Assembly: GCF_009905605.1 (NCBI RefSeq)
Contig: NZ_JAAAKZ010000002.1
Coordinates: forward strand, 1,090,833 to 1,154,832
Reading direction: 5' to 3'
Origin: Runella sp. CRIBMP
Lineage (GTDB): Bacteria > Bacteroidota > Bacteroidia > Cytophagales > Spirosomataceae
Length of the DNA: 64,000 nt
This document shows, one piece after another, positions 25,837 through 35,954 of this stretch. The translations under genes were made by a program, and so were the position numbers. The notes below the pieces were generated by a model. It did no database searches. It saw nothing but the letters and a program-made list of their open reading frames with translations, and had not been told where the DNA came from. Numbering within the stretch: position 1 is the first letter of the stretch; each line of letters opens with the position of its first letter.

Positions 25837-28005
25837 TTAGTTAAAAAACATTTCATCGACCAACAGGAGTGCAGGTTTTCCCTTTCCTCCGTGCCATTCG
25901 GGCATTTTCGACAATGGTTTAGCCACAATTTTCAGGTAAGAGACGGTTTGCGGTTTGAATTTCCCTCCCACCGCCTGCAACAAGTGTGTCCGGTATTTGG
26001 TCGGAATAGATGGTTTTATTACCGCGATTTTCTTCAGTTGGTCGGGCGAATTTCCACCCCATACTTCAATGGATTCTGGCGGAAAAATCCCCGTTTCGGT
26101 TTCTTCCATGATGCGCAATTCTACCGAAGAAAGCAGGACAGGCTTTTTAAATTCGGCCATCAACGCCAAATCATTGTTTCTTACCCCCGCCCAATTATTG
26201 GCCCACGCGGGGCTATTGGCGTTAAAGGTGCCTAATTTTTGGTCAAAAAAGGACTTTGCTCCCTCTGCTTGATGGACGCGGTTAAGTGGCAACAGCAAAC
26301 GTACGCTATCAGGCACGTAGGTTCTTTTGAAAAAGTCAAACGCCACTTCATCGCTCCCAAACCAGCCTTCTTTGTAAGCCTTGGCCCGAATGTTAGTACT
26401 TGCCTTAATGACTGTTTGGTTCGTAAAAATGGCCGATTTCACGCTATCTGGCTCGGTTCCATCTGTAGTAAACCGAATCTGAACCCCTTTGACGGGGTGG
26501 GCCAACTGCACCAATACTGGTTCATTAAAAACGGTGGATTTATTTTTGACCTGGGGTGGGTTTAACTTAATCGGATTTTTGCCATCATCTTTAAAGCCCT
26601 CAATGAACCGTATACGCGGATGGGCTTTTTGCAACTGTCGAATCTCCTCAATCGTCAGCCCGGTATTCCATACCACGATGGTATTCAAGCTTTTAAAATT
26701 CGGTATAACGGCCTGCAAATCCTTCATCGTTACTTTTGTACCCGAAATCGACAGGTTTTTGAGTTGTTTCAAAGACGTCAATTCTTTCAGGCCCTTTCCC
26801 GTAATATCCGTAAAGTTCAGGTCTAGTTTTTGCAGATTTTCAAAGGCAGTGATTTGCGAAATATCCGCATCTTTGACGGGCATTTTGGCCAGATTCAAAA
26901 ACACCACCTGTTCTTTTATTTCTTTTAACTCCTTGATTTTCTCCGAATTAAAGGCAGTTTTGTTAAAGAAATTAACCGCCAATGCTGGCGATTCACGCGC
27001 GAGAGGGGAAATGCTCCGAAACTCCGTTATCAGCTTTTGAATGGTTTCTTCATCAGCCGCCGAAAAATCAAAATGCTCTTCTTCTCGCTCAACGGGTGAC
27101 AAAAACGTACTGGCAATGAGCCTCAGCGAATCATTGAGGGGCAAATCAATCACTTTTTTTGTAAAATCAGCTTTGGCCTTTATCCACAACGAAAGCAGCG
27201 CAATTTCTTGCGGGTTCAGTTGCGACTTACCTATCGGCGGCATGTGTTTTTTATCTTCCGATGGCAAATGAATGCGTTGTAGCAACAGGCTAATTTCGGG
27301 TTGGCCCGCCACAAACAATTTCCCCGTTTTTCCACCTTTCAAGATAGACTTGGCATCGGTAAGCATCAGCTCTCCTTTGAGTTTGTCGGGATTATGGCAG
27401 CTGACGCATTTCTGTTCAAAAATGGGCTGAATTACGTCATTAAAGACAATGGCCTCCTCCAACGGAACAGGTGCAGATTTGAGGATTGGACCCGTGATAA
27501 AATTGTCGCCGTGGGTCAAAACCGAGCCATAATGTCCCGCCAAAACCACGCATAAAGTAGTGACCAATGCCAAACCTTTGGCCACGGGAGCTTGGTACCA
27601 CGCCATGGATCGACACCAATAACCGATAGCGGCCAGAAAAAAAACCGCGATTCCCGTCCATTTATGCCACGGCAAGGTCTCTCCTTCGTAGCCCGTTTCT
27701 TTGGACAAAAATATCCCCATGATGACTGTAAAGGCTGCCGACAAAGCCCCAATCAGCCAAAAATTGGTTAAAAAGGTGCGGTAAAAGGTATTGGCGTTAT
27801 TGGCGGGGTTGAATCGAAAAAATTCCATCCCCAATGCCAAAAGCAAGAGTACAATTGGAAAATGAAGAAAAAGCGGGTGCATTCTTCCGACGGGTTGCAG
27901 CCAAACGGGCACCACCAATTTGCTTTCAAACAGCAATAAAAAAAGGATAAAAATCGTGGAAACGATTAAGGCCTGCTCGGCTATGTCTATGAACTTTTTA
28001 TTCAT
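25837..28005 (-). CDS. Membrane cytochrome c / leucine-rich-repeat / chitobiase-like fusion protein
   Basis: This 722-residue protein joins several modules. Residues 1-165 hold four or five membrane helices of DUF2231 type (RMHPLFLHFPIVLLLLALG). A Planctomycete-type cytochrome c domain (PSCyt1) follows, with the haem site CVSCH at 200-204 and the tail NPDKLKGELMLTD. Residues about 360-470 form short leucine-rich repeats (LQKLDLNFTDITGKGLKEL). A chitobiase/FN3-associated segment follows (RFTTDGTEPDSVKSA). The C-terminus resembles a carbohydrate-binding module. It is the last gene of the minus-strand locus starting with susC. The N-terminal part is closely similar to that of the 789-residue protein at 33445-35814. 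An electron-transfer role is inferred from the haem motif; no substrate is known. Confidence 0.85.
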   Translation of the reverse strand: MNKKFIDIAEQALIVSTIFILFLLLFESKLVVPVWLQPVGRMHPLFLHFPIVLLLLALGMEFFRFNPANNANTFYRTFLTNFWLIGALSAAFTVIMGIFLSKETGYEGETLPWHKWTGIAVFFLAAIGYWCRSMAWYQAPVAKGLALVTTLCVVLAGHYGSVLTHGDNFITGPILKSAPVPLEEAIVFNDVIQPIFEQKCVSCHNPDKLKGELMLTDAKSILKGGKTGKLFVAGQPEISLLLQRIHLPSEDKKHMPPIGKSQLNPQEIALLSLWIKAKADFTKKVIDLPLNDSLRLIASTFLSPVEREEEHFDFSAADEETIQKLITEFRSISPLARESPALAVNFFNKTAFNSEKIKELKEIKEQVVFLNLAKMPVKDADISQITAFENLQKLDLNFTDITGKGLKELTSLKQLKNLSISGTKVTMKDLQAVIPNFKSLNTIVVWNTGLTIEEIRQLQKAHPRIRFIEGFKDDGKNPIKLNPPQVKNKSTVFNEPVLVQLAHPVKGVQIRFTTDGTEPDSVKSAIFTNQTVIKASTNIRAKAYKEGWFGSDEVAFDFFKRTYVPDSVRLLLPLNRVHQAEGAKSFFDQKLGTFNANSPAWANNWAGVRNNDLALMAEFKKPVLLSSVELRIMEETETGIFPPESIEVWGGNSPDQLKKIAVIKPSIPTKYRTHLLQAVGGKFKPQTVSYLKIVAKPLSKMPEWHGGKGKPALLLVDEMFFN

Positions 28006-28084
28006 CTAATCCTAAAATCTACAAGTCGCTACAAGGGTATGCTTCGAAGCCGTTGTTGGTAAAAAAACACCAACAACCTAATTC

Positions 28085-29539
28085 TCAACTAATAATATCA
28101 CGTACTACTTTTCCTGATACGTCGGTCAGCCGATAGCGACGGCCTAAGTGTTTAAAAATCAACTTCTCGTGATTTAGACCCAACAAATGCAAAACGGTAG
28201 CCTGAAAATCATGCACATGAACGGGGTTTCGACTGACATTATAACCCACCTCGTCTGTATCGCCATAAACTATACCCGGCTTGATGCCACCGCCCGCCAT
28301 CCAAATGGTGAAGCAGCGCGGATGGTGGTCGCGACCATAATTGTCGGCCGTCAGTTTTCCTTGGCTATAACTCGTACGGCCAAATTCTCCTCCCCAAATA
28401 ACCAATGTTTCATCCAACAAACCACGTTGTTTCAAATCCGTCACCAACGCCGCCGACGCTTGGTCAACGTCTTTGGCCTGACTAGTGATTTCAAACGGAA
28501 GATTGCCGTGTTGGTCCCAACCTTGGTGGTACAATTGCACAAATCGAACCCCGTTTTCGGAAAGTTTACGCGCCAAAAGGCAGTTAGCGGCGTATGTACC
28601 CGGCACTAAGCAGTCGGGGCCGTATAATTTTACAATATCGTCGGGTTCTTTCGACAAATCCATCACCTCCGGCACGGCCGTTTGCATTCGATACGCCATT
28701 TCGTATTGCTTCACTTTGGCGGCAATTTCGGGATCACCAAATTCACTGTACGAAAGCTGGTTCAGTTCGGATAAGTTGTCCAACATCTCGCGACGGGCGG
28801 CGCGGTCCATACCTTCGGGGTCGCGCAGGTACAGTACGGGGTCTTCACCTTTGCTAAACTGTACGCCCTGATGAATGGAATCCAAAAAGCCGTTGGACCA
28901 AAGTTTGGAATAAACTCCTTGCCCATTGCCGATGCCACGTGAGAGCAAAACCGTAAAATCTGGCAAGTTTTTGTTTTCATTTCCTAACCCGTAACTCAGC
29001 CACGCGCCCATGCTGGGGCGATTGCCTTGTTGGGAGCCTGTTTGGAAAAAAGTGAGGGCGGGATCATGGTTGATGGCCTCGGTGTACATGGATTTTACGA
29101 TACACAAATCATCCACGATTTTGGACGTATAAGGCATTAAATCGCTTACCCAAGCGCCCGATTGGCCGTATTGTTTAAAATCCACAAACGAAGCCGCCAA
29201 CGGAAACGACGCCTGATTGGCCGTCATGCCCGTGAGTCGTTGCATACCGCGCACCGACGGCGGCAGTTCCTGACCCACCATTTCGCAGAGTTTGGGTTTG
29301 TAATCAAAGGTTTCAAACTGCGAAGGAGCGCCGTTTTGGAACAAATAAATGACGCGTTTGGCTTTGGGGGCAAAATGAGGAATGCCTGGCACAAAACCAG
29401 CCTCGTCTACCTCGCCACCATTCAGTAAATTGGGTATCATCAACGACCCCAACGCCACACTTCCCAATCCCAAACTCATCGTGGACAGGAAACGACGTCG
29501 GTTAAAGGTCAGACCGTGTTCTAAAAATTCTTTTTCCAT
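28085..29539 (-). CDS. DUF1501 domain protein, Tat-exported
   Basis: This 484-residue protein has a twin-arginine signal (FNRRRFLSTMSLGLGSVAL) and the DUF1501 fold, related to sulfatases and alkaline phosphatases. Candidate metal ligands and motifs are NHDPALTFFQTG, GWDQHGNLPFE, WGGEFGRTSYS and GRDHHPRCFTIWMAGGG. It follows the 777-residue DUF1553 protein in the same direction with 20 bases between, as DUF1501/DUF1553 pairs usually do in Planctomycetes. No enzyme activity has been established for the pair. Confidence 0.9.
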   Translation of the reverse strand: MEKEFLEHGLTFNRRRFLSTMSLGLGSVALGSLMIPNLLNGGEVDEAGFVPGIPHFAPKAKRVIYLFQNGAPSQFETFDYKPKLCEMVGQELPPSVRGMQRLTGMTANQASFPLAASFVDFKQYGQSGAWVSDLMPYTSKIVDDLCIVKSMYTEAINHDPALTFFQTGSQQGNRPSMGAWLSYGLGNENKNLPDFTVLLSRGIGNGQGVYSKLWSNGFLDSIHQGVQFSKGEDPVLYLRDPEGMDRAARREMLDNLSELNQLSYSEFGDPEIAAKVKQYEMAYRMQTAVPEVMDLSKEPDDIVKLYGPDCLVPGTYAANCLLARKLSENGVRFVQLYHQGWDQHGNLPFEITSQAKDVDQASAALVTDLKQRGLLDETLVIWGGEFGRTSYSQGKLTADNYGRDHHPRCFTIWMAGGGIKPGIVYGDTDEVGYNVSRNPVHVHDFQATVLHLLGLNHEKLIFKHLGRRYRLTDVSGKVVRDIIS

Positions 29540-29559
29540 TGATGTTTGGGTAACAAAAC

Positions 29560-31893
29560 TTAGGATTTCGTGATTGCTTCTTCCAAGTTGTAAATCGTAT
29601 TGACAATGCGCATCAACGCCGCCAATTGTGTCTTATCTAGTTGGGGAGGAATGGGGTATTCGCCTACGGCTAGCAACTTTTCAGCGCTCGGCTTGGTGAT
29701 TTTTTTAAGCTCTTTGTCGTAATAAGCCGCCAATATCGACACTTCCTTTTCACTGGGTTTACGGCTCACAATGAGCCTAAAAGCCTTTATGATTTTATCT
29801 TGGGTGGAGCTTTTTTCTTGCAACAACTTCGCGGCCAATACCCGCGAGGCTTCCAGCACTGTCGGGTCGTTCATCATGACCAATGCCTGCAACGGCGTAT
29901 TGGTTTTCAGCCGTTTAACTTCACAAAGGTCACGGTTGCTGGCGTCAAAAATACTCATCGCTGGTGGCGGAACCGTTCGCTTAATCAACGTATACATGCC
30001 TCGACGATACAGGCTTTCTCCGTGGTCTTGGACGTACATAGAAAGCAATCCCCGGCCCGACGTAGCCCCTTCCCACAATCCAGCGGGCTGGTAAGGTTTC
30101 ACGCTTGGCCCACCAATTTTGGGCACCAACAAACCACTACTTGACAGAACCACATCACGCACAAATTCGGCATGAATCCGGTAACGCGGCGCCCGGGCTA
30201 AGAAAATATTGTCGGGGTCGGTGGCCAGTTTTTCGGGCGTCACAACAGCCGACTGACGATACGTAGCCGACGTCACCATTTGCTTGACAAGGCGTTTGAT
30301 ATTCCAACCGTGTTCCATAAAATCGACCGCCAGCCAATCGAGCAGTTCGGGGTGACTGGGCAGCTCGCCCTGCATTCCAAAATCACCCGACGTTTTGACG
30401 ATTCCTTTACCAAAAAACTCTTGCCATACCTGATTCACAAACACCCGCGCTGTGAGTGGGTTTTGCTTGTCAACCAACCACTTAGCCAAACCCAGTCGGT
30501 TTTTAGGGTAAGATTTATTGAACGGCAGAATAAAACTAGGGGTATTGGGTTGGACTTCATCGCCGGGTGCATCGTACGCCCCACGACGAAGAATGTGGGT
30601 TTTGCGCATCGTGTCCAAATCGCTCATCACCGATACAATCAGGCGGTTGGTATCGGGCTTGTTGATAAACGTCAAAATGTTTTTTACGTCGTCGTTGCTG
30701 ATTTCCATCAACGGTTTTTTGGCGTAAGTTTCGGGGCCACCAATCACCGACTCGATACCCACTTCTTTGACATTGTTAAAAAACGCAAAGAGTTGGTAGT
30801 ATTCTTTTTGGGAAAAAGGGTCATATTTATGGTCATGGCAATGGGCGCATTCGAGCGTCATGCCCAAGAAAGCCTTGCCAAATAAATCATTCCGGTCGGT
30901 GACGTAACCAATGCGGTATTCTTCGGGAATCACCCCACCCTCTTCCGTAATCTTATGGTTTCGGTTAAAGCCCGTCGCCAGCAATTGCTGTTTGTAAAGC
31001 GCCTCATTGTCGCGGTTGGGGAGTAAATCGCCCGCCAATTGCCAGGTCACAAATTGGTCGTATGGCATGTTGGTATTTAAGGCATGAATCACCCAATCGC
31101 GCCACGGCCACTGCGTGCGGTAGCCATCATCTTGATAACCGTGTGAATCGGCATAGCGAGCTAAATCCAGCCAATAAACCGCCATTTTCTCACCATAAGC
31201 GGGATTTTTCAGCAATTCATCCACCGCTTTTTCGTAGGCATTCGGGCTTTTATCAGCCAGAAAACTGTCCATCATTTTCAGGGTAGGCGGTAGCCCCACC
31301 AAATCAAGACTGAGTCGTCTCAACAGACGTTCTTTGTCGGCTTCTTCGTTGGGGCTAAAGCCTTTTTGCTCCTGTTTGTGCAGAATAAAATAGTCAATCT
31401 CATTTTTGGGCCAACCCTCTTTTTTTACTTCAGGAAGTGCTGGTTTTTTGGGTGCCACAAACGCCCAGTGTTTCTCGTACTTAGCCCCTTGTTTTATCCA
31501 TTTTTCGATAAGTGCGATTTCGTGCGACGACAGCTTGAGATTAGACGCGGGCGGCGGCATCAGCTTGGCGGTATCTTTGGTCGTTATGCGCAAGAAAACC
31601 TCCGAAAGCTGCGGCTCTCCCGCCACAATGGCGTGGGCAGATGGATGCTCTTTCAAGGCTTGGAAGGCACTTTCGGGGTCGTCGAGTCGAAGGCCAGCCT
31701 GCCTTTTGTTGGCATCAGGCCCGTGGCAGGTCAAACATTTGTCCGAAAGAATGGGGCGAATGTCAAAATTATAGCTGACCCGGTCAGGAATATGTTCCTG
31801 CGTAGCCCGGGTCGTTGAGCTATTGGTACACGACAGCAAATACCCACCAATTACTGCCGAAATACCTATACCAAAGAAGAAAATCTTTCTCAT
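29560..31893 (-). CDS. PSCyt1-DUF1549-DUF1553 lipoprotein
   Basis: This 777-residue protein has a lipoprotein signal (GGYLLSCTNSS). A cytochrome-like PSCyt1 domain follows, with haem site CLTCH about residue 55 and GPDANKRQAGLRLDDP. DUF1549 is marked by RLLRRLSLDLVGLPPTL, with a second haem motif in CAHCHDHKYDPFSQKEYY. DUF1553 occupies the C-terminal third (NRLGLAKWLVDKQNPLTARV and NTPLQALVMMNDP). It lies between the two DUF1501 genes with gaps of 9 and 20 bases, a tight operon. The family is best known from Planctomycetes; the function is unproven. Confidence 0.92.
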   Translation of the reverse strand: MRKIFFFGIGISAVIGGYLLSCTNSSTTRATQEHIPDRVSYNFDIRPILSDKCLTCHGPDANKRQAGLRLDDPESAFQALKEHPSAHAIVAGEPQLSEVFLRITTKDTAKLMPPPASNLKLSSHEIALIEKWIKQGAKYEKHWAFVAPKKPALPEVKKEGWPKNEIDYFILHKQEQKGFSPNEEADKERLLRRLSLDLVGLPPTLKMMDSFLADKSPNAYEKAVDELLKNPAYGEKMAVYWLDLARYADSHGYQDDGYRTQWPWRDWVIHALNTNMPYDQFVTWQLAGDLLPNRDNEALYKQQLLATGFNRNHKITEEGGVIPEEYRIGYVTDRNDLFGKAFLGMTLECAHCHDHKYDPFSQKEYYQLFAFFNNVKEVGIESVIGGPETYAKKPLMEISNDDVKNILTFINKPDTNRLIVSVMSDLDTMRKTHILRRGAYDAPGDEVQPNTPSFILPFNKSYPKNRLGLAKWLVDKQNPLTARVFVNQVWQEFFGKGIVKTSGDFGMQGELPSHPELLDWLAVDFMEHGWNIKRLVKQMVTSATYRQSAVVTPEKLATDPDNIFLARAPRYRIHAEFVRDVVLSSSGLLVPKIGGPSVKPYQPAGLWEGATSGRGLLSMYVQDHGESLYRRGMYTLIKRTVPPPAMSIFDASNRDLCEVKRLKTNTPLQALVMMNDPTVLEASRVLAAKLLQEKSSTQDKIIKAFRLIVSRKPSEKEVSILAAYYDKELKKITKPSAEKLLAVGEYPIPPQLDKTQLAALMRIVNTIYNLEEAITKS

Positions 31894-31902
31894 TGTGAAT
31901 CG

Positions 31903-33345
31903 TTAAGCCAATAAATCCATCACGGCTTTCCCTTTACCGTCGGGTGTTGTATAAAAGGGTCTTTTTTCGATTTCATACTGAGTATCAGGCGGAATCCCCA
32001 ACGCATGATAAATGGTTTGATGGATACCGTCAATCTTCACGGGGTTTTCAATGGTCTTGCACGGACGCTCGTCGGCCGTTTTTCCGTATACAAACCCCTT
32101 CTTGATTCCTCCCCCAAACATCAGCATAGAACAGCCATCCGTAAAGTGGCGGTGCATTCCGTAAAACTTGATGTCGTCCAAAATCTCTGGTTGTTTGACC
32201 TGCTCCTGTACTTTGGCTTCGGGGCGGCCCTCTACCATCATATCGCGACTGAATTCACTGGCGAGGACAATCAAGGTGCGGTCGAGATGCCCCGATTTAT
32301 CCAAATCCTTCACAAGCTGAGCAATAGGCCCATCAATCTGCTTTTTCATGTCCACCAAGCGCGTATGGCCATTTTCGTGCGTATCCCAGCCAAAGAAAGG
32401 CTCATATTCGGTGGTCACACTGATAAAACGAGCACCTTGCTCGGTCAATCTTTTGGCCAACAAACAGCCTAAACCAAAGCGCCCAGTATTATAAATATCG
32501 TAGCTTTCTTTCGGTTCAGTGGTTAAATTAAACGCCTTGGCTTCGGGCGAATTGAGGAGCATATAGGCCTGTTCCATTGAGCGTTTCAGCGATTCTTTTT
32601 GGTAATCACTACCAAACTCACCCACAGGGCTATTACTGATTAAATCATTGTACAATTGATTTCGGCGCTCAAAACGCTTGGCATCCATTCCAACGGGCGG
32701 ACGCACACTTTCTAACCCTTGGCTAGGGTCAGGAATGAAAAACGGGCCAAACTCATTCCCTAAAAATCCTGCCGTATGAAAGGCTTTCAGCTCTTCGGCT
32801 TCACCAACGGTAAACCGCTGACCGATGTCAATAAAAGCAGGAATAACGGGGTTTTTAGGACCCAATTCTTTGGCAATCCACGCCCCCATGTGCGGCGCGG
32901 CCACCGTTTGAGGTGGCTCATAACACGTATGCCAGTGGTACTGATGACGTGAGTGTAATATATGGCCCATATCTGCCGCCACATACGACCGAATGAGCGT
33001 TCCCTTATCCATCACTTTACCGATAGATTGCAATCCTTCGGAGAAATTGATTCCGTCCAAAACGGTCGGAATGGGTTTAAAGGTACTCAGGACCCGGTTG
33101 CCTTCCATTCCTTTTTCAAAAGCCGTATATCTCTTGGGGTCAAAGGTTTCGGTATGGGCCATTCCGCCTGCCATCCACAGCAAAATTACCGTATCGGCGG
33201 TTCCATTCGTCTGTCCTACGAGTTTACTTTTACAACTTGACAACAGGCTCGGCATGGGAGCACTTGCGGCCAAAGCGGCCAAGGTTGCAGCACTGGTTTT
33301 TTGAAGAAATTCTCTTCTATTCCATCTATTTTTCATGATAAACAT
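31903..33345 (-). CDS. DUF1501 domain protein, Tat-exported
   Basis: This 480-residue member of the sulfatase-like DUF1501 family has a Tat signal (WNRREFLQKTSAATLAALA), so ATG at 33336 (MKNRWNRREF) may be the true start rather than ATG 33345. Motifs include ILLWMAGGMAHTETFDPK, FFGWDTHENGH, LASEFSRDMM and GMHRHFTDGCSMLMFGGG. It differs clearly from the DUF1501 protein at 28085-29539, so the two are probably not redundant. It pairs with the 789-residue cytochrome/DUF1553 protein upstream. Confidence 0.9.
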   Translation of the reverse strand: MFIMKNRWNRREFLQKTSAATLAALAASAPMPSLLSSCKSKLVGQTNGTADTVILLWMAGGMAHTETFDPKRYTAFEKGMEGNRVLSTFKPIPTVLDGINFSEGLQSIGKVMDKGTLIRSYVAADMGHILHSRHQYHWHTCYEPPQTVAAPHMGAWIAKELGPKNPVIPAFIDIGQRFTVGEAEELKAFHTAGFLGNEFGPFFIPDPSQGLESVRPPVGMDAKRFERRNQLYNDLISNSPVGEFGSDYQKESLKRSMEQAYMLLNSPEAKAFNLTTEPKESYDIYNTGRFGLGCLLAKRLTEQGARFISVTTEYEPFFGWDTHENGHTRLVDMKKQIDGPIAQLVKDLDKSGHLDRTLIVLASEFSRDMMVEGRPEAKVQEQVKQPEILDDIKFYGMHRHFTDGCSMLMFGGGIKKGFVYGKTADERPCKTIENPVKIDGIHQTIYHALGIPPDTQYEIEKRPFYTTPDGKGKAVMDLLA

Positions 33346-33444
33346 TGCGGTTTATACAAAATTCTACAAAGTTTTCGCCCCTGTGGGGGCCTTTTAGATT
33401 CTTCACAATTGGTGGGATTTTCACCGCCAACCTCTCTTCTACCA

Positions 33445-35814
33445 TCAATAAATCAACTGAAACTCAGGGTGCAGTGTCATGGCCCAAACCAAATCCTGAA
33501 TTCCTTCGTCGGTTGGTTTGGGGCCAATAATTTTTTGAGCCGCCGCGAGTTCTTTAGACAACGGCTCTCGTCCCAGCGACTTTTTGTACAGTTCTTTCAC
33601 CAACATTTCGGAGGTCGGGTATTTGACTTTCCAAATTTTCGCACCGTTTTTCAGGGCTTCATTAAATTGGGTGCCATTGGTCAATTCCAACGCTTGCAAA
33701 AGATTCGCCTGTGAGTTTCGACTTGTGCTCACCGTTTCTCGATTCGGTCGCCCCAAGGCCGTCAAGAAGGGGTCTCTTTTTACCAAAGATGCCCGCGTGA
33801 AAGGAATCTCTTGTTTGATGGTTTCGGGTAATTGCTTAAAAACAATCGCGGTATCTACATAAATTGGATTAAAAACCACACTTACGGCATCAGCAAACTG
33901 CTCCGCCGTCAATCGCCGGCGCACCATTCCTTGAAATACAAAGTCGGGTGCTGTCACCAACCCTGCATCCTTGATACCAATAGAAGGCAACTGATAGGTC
34001 TTGGAAGTCAAAATGGTATACATTAGTTTCTTAATATCGTAGCCATTCGCCGCAAAATCAGAAGCCAACCAATCCAGCAAATCCTGGCTCCAAGGCAGAT
34101 TGTCCATGGCATCTACGGGCTCAACAATACCCCTGCCCATGAGTTGCGCCCATACTCGATTTACCAACGTACGATAAAGTCGTCCGTCTTTGGGCTGTAC
34201 CAAAAACTCCGCCAGTTCTTTAAGTCGTTCTTCGGTCACAGGGGTCTCCTTGATTTGACCTAGTTCTTTGAACAACAACCCACGCCCAGCCAGCTTACCC
34301 GTGGGCTTATCACAACGGTGGATTTCCAACGTAGTATCGGCAAAAACGTTGGCAAACGCGTAGGCGTCTTCCAGTTTCCAGTCGCTGATAAAACTATCGT
34401 GGCAAGAGGCGCATTTCAGGTTTAGCCCCAGAAACACCTGTGCCACATTTTGGGCGGCTTGCATTTCATTGCGCTGACTAGCATTAATGGTGCCGCGCCA
34501 TTTAATCCCTTTAATAAACCCTGCCGACTCTTTCGTTGGGCTGATTAACTCTTTGACAAACAGATTGTACGGTTTATTGTTTTTGAGGGATGAATACAAC
34601 CATTTTGTGATATTAAAACGCCCACCCGTGATGTACCCTGTTCCGGAATAATCATTACGAAGGGCATCGTTCCAAAACGTCAACCAATGCTGCGCGTAGT
34701 CTTCGTTGCGAGCCAACAAACTTTTGACCAATATTTCCCGTTTGTCGGGGCGATTATCTTCGATAAACACCTGAATATTTTCGGGAGAAGGTAACAAACC
34801 AATAACGTCCAAATAAACCCGGCGGATGTAGGTTCGGTCATCGACGACATTCTTCCAAGCAATTTTGTTTTTCTGAAAATACGCATTGACCAAACGGTCA
34901 ACGGGTTGCGTAAATTGGGCGGTTGCGGGGGGCAGTTCAGGCATACGAGGTGCCATTTCTGCCACCCGATAAATGCTTTTTTCGGGGCCATCGGGCCACG
35001 GAGCGCCTTGTTTTATCCAAAACTCCAAGAGAGCCACTTCTTTTTCACTGAGACGTTTGCCTTTGGTGGGCATTGCTTCTTTATGGCCCGTTGGAAGGGT
35101 GATTCTACGTATAATTTCACTTTTGTCGGGATTTCCCGCGACGATAATCGGGCCGTCTTCGCCGCCTTTAAAGATAAATTCTTTTTTGTCTAGCCGTAAT
35201 TCTCCTTTAGTTTTGGTTGCACTGTGGCAACTGTAACAATTATGGGCCAAGATGGACCTCACTTCCACGTTCAATTCCACAATTTGTTCCTGCGTGAGGG
35301 GCTGATTAGTGTTGGCAAACGTAAAGTTTGCCCCCCCTTCGGTATTTTCTTTTTGGTCTTTGTTGAAAGGTAAAACGCCGGTCAGATAATCTTCTCCGTG
35401 CGTCAGTAAAGCGCCGTAGTGCCCAGCCAATGTGACCCCGCCTACGGTCATAAAAAGCATGGTTTTATAAAGCGAGGCGCGCCCCGTACGAAGGGCAAAC
35501 AATGAACCTAATGCAAAAACCATGGTGGCAATGCCCGACCATTGGTGAATGGTGACGGTATCGCCGCCGTATTCGTCTTGATTGGCTAAAAGTAAACCCA
35601 ACGCTACGGCCAACACCGAGCTGACGGCCCCAATCCAAACCAGAGCGGTGATGCCAGCGCGCAATTCGACTGATTTGCGCCGCCAACCAACAATTTCAAG
35701 TATTAACGCTACGCAAAGCAAACTGATGGGGAAGTGGACGACCAAGGGGTGTAATCGGCCTAAAAACTGCCAAAGCCAGAAGATTTCTGTGGTTTCCTGC
35801 ACGGTTTTTAACAA
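33445..35814 (-). CDS. DUF2231-PSCyt1-DUF1549-DUF1553 membrane cytochrome protein
   Basis: This 789-residue protein has N-terminal membrane helices of DUF2231 type (GRLHPLVVHFPISLLCVALI). A PSCyt1 haem site follows (NCYSCHSATKTKG), then DUF1549 with a second haem motif (LKCASCHDSFISDWK), and DUF1553 at the C-terminus (RTLVNRVWAQLMGRG). No ATG is available at the front; TTG at 35812-35814 is the likely start, with GTG a few codons later as an alternative. It follows SusD after a 140-base gap holding a long hairpin. The membrane part should anchor the haem domains outside the cytoplasm. Confidence 0.88.
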   Translation of the reverse strand: MLKTVQETTEIFWLWQFLGRLHPLVVHFPISLLCVALILEIVGWRRKSVELRAGITALVWIGAVSSVLAVALGLLLANQDEYGGDTVTIHQWSGIATMVFALGSLFALRTGRASLYKTMLFMTVGGVTLAGHYGALLTHGEDYLTGVLPFNKDQKENTEGGANFTFANTNQPLTQEQIVELNVEVRSILAHNCYSCHSATKTKGELRLDKKEFIFKGGEDGPIIVAGNPDKSEIIRRITLPTGHKEAMPTKGKRLSEKEVALLEFWIKQGAPWPDGPEKSIYRVAEMAPRMPELPPATAQFTQPVDRLVNAYFQKNKIAWKNVVDDRTYIRRVYLDVIGLLPSPENIQVFIEDNRPDKREILVKSLLARNEDYAQHWLTFWNDALRNDYSGTGYITGGRFNITKWLYSSLKNNKPYNLFVKELISPTKESAGFIKGIKWRGTINASQRNEMQAAQNVAQVFLGLNLKCASCHDSFISDWKLEDAYAFANVFADTTLEIHRCDKPTGKLAGRGLLFKELGQIKETPVTEERLKELAEFLVQPKDGRLYRTLVNRVWAQLMGRGIVEPVDAMDNLPWSQDLLDWLASDFAANGYDIKKLMYTILTSKTYQLPSIGIKDAGLVTAPDFVFQGMVRRRLTAEQFADAVSVVFNPIYVDTAIVFKQLPETIKQEIPFTRASLVKRDPFLTALGRPNRETVSTSRNSQANLLQALELTNGTQFNEALKNGAKIWKVKYPTSEMLVKELYKKSLGREPLSKELAAAQKIIGPKPTDEGIQDLVWAMTLHPEFQLIY

Positions 35815-35842
35815 AAATAAGGGTGGTAAAATTTGGTTAAGA

Positions 35843-35893
35843 AAGTACCTGTCGTAGAAAGCAAAATTGCCCTTTAGATTACGACAGGTACTT
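35843..35893 (-). terminator. Hairpin between susD and cytochrome genes
   Basis: Perfect 14-base arms (35843-35856 aagtacctgtcgta; 35880-35893 tacgacaggtactt) enclose a 23-base loop. With no long T run, it may reduce rather than stop transcription from susCD into the downstream genes. Confidence 0.55.
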
Positions 35894-35954
35894 GTAAATG
35901 TACTACTTATAAAAGCGGACTCTTTATCAAATCCTACTTATAAAAGTCGTCCTG

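Noticed and set aside
26489..27040. Plus-strand frame of 183 codons opposite the cytochrome/LRR gene
   Set aside because: It is antisense to a clearly coding region with a haem motif and repeats.
33377..33390. Short gcccc/ggggc hairpin between the 789-residue gene and the next DUF1501 gene
   Set aside because: With only five base pairs and no T run on the transcribed strand, it is too weak to call a terminator.
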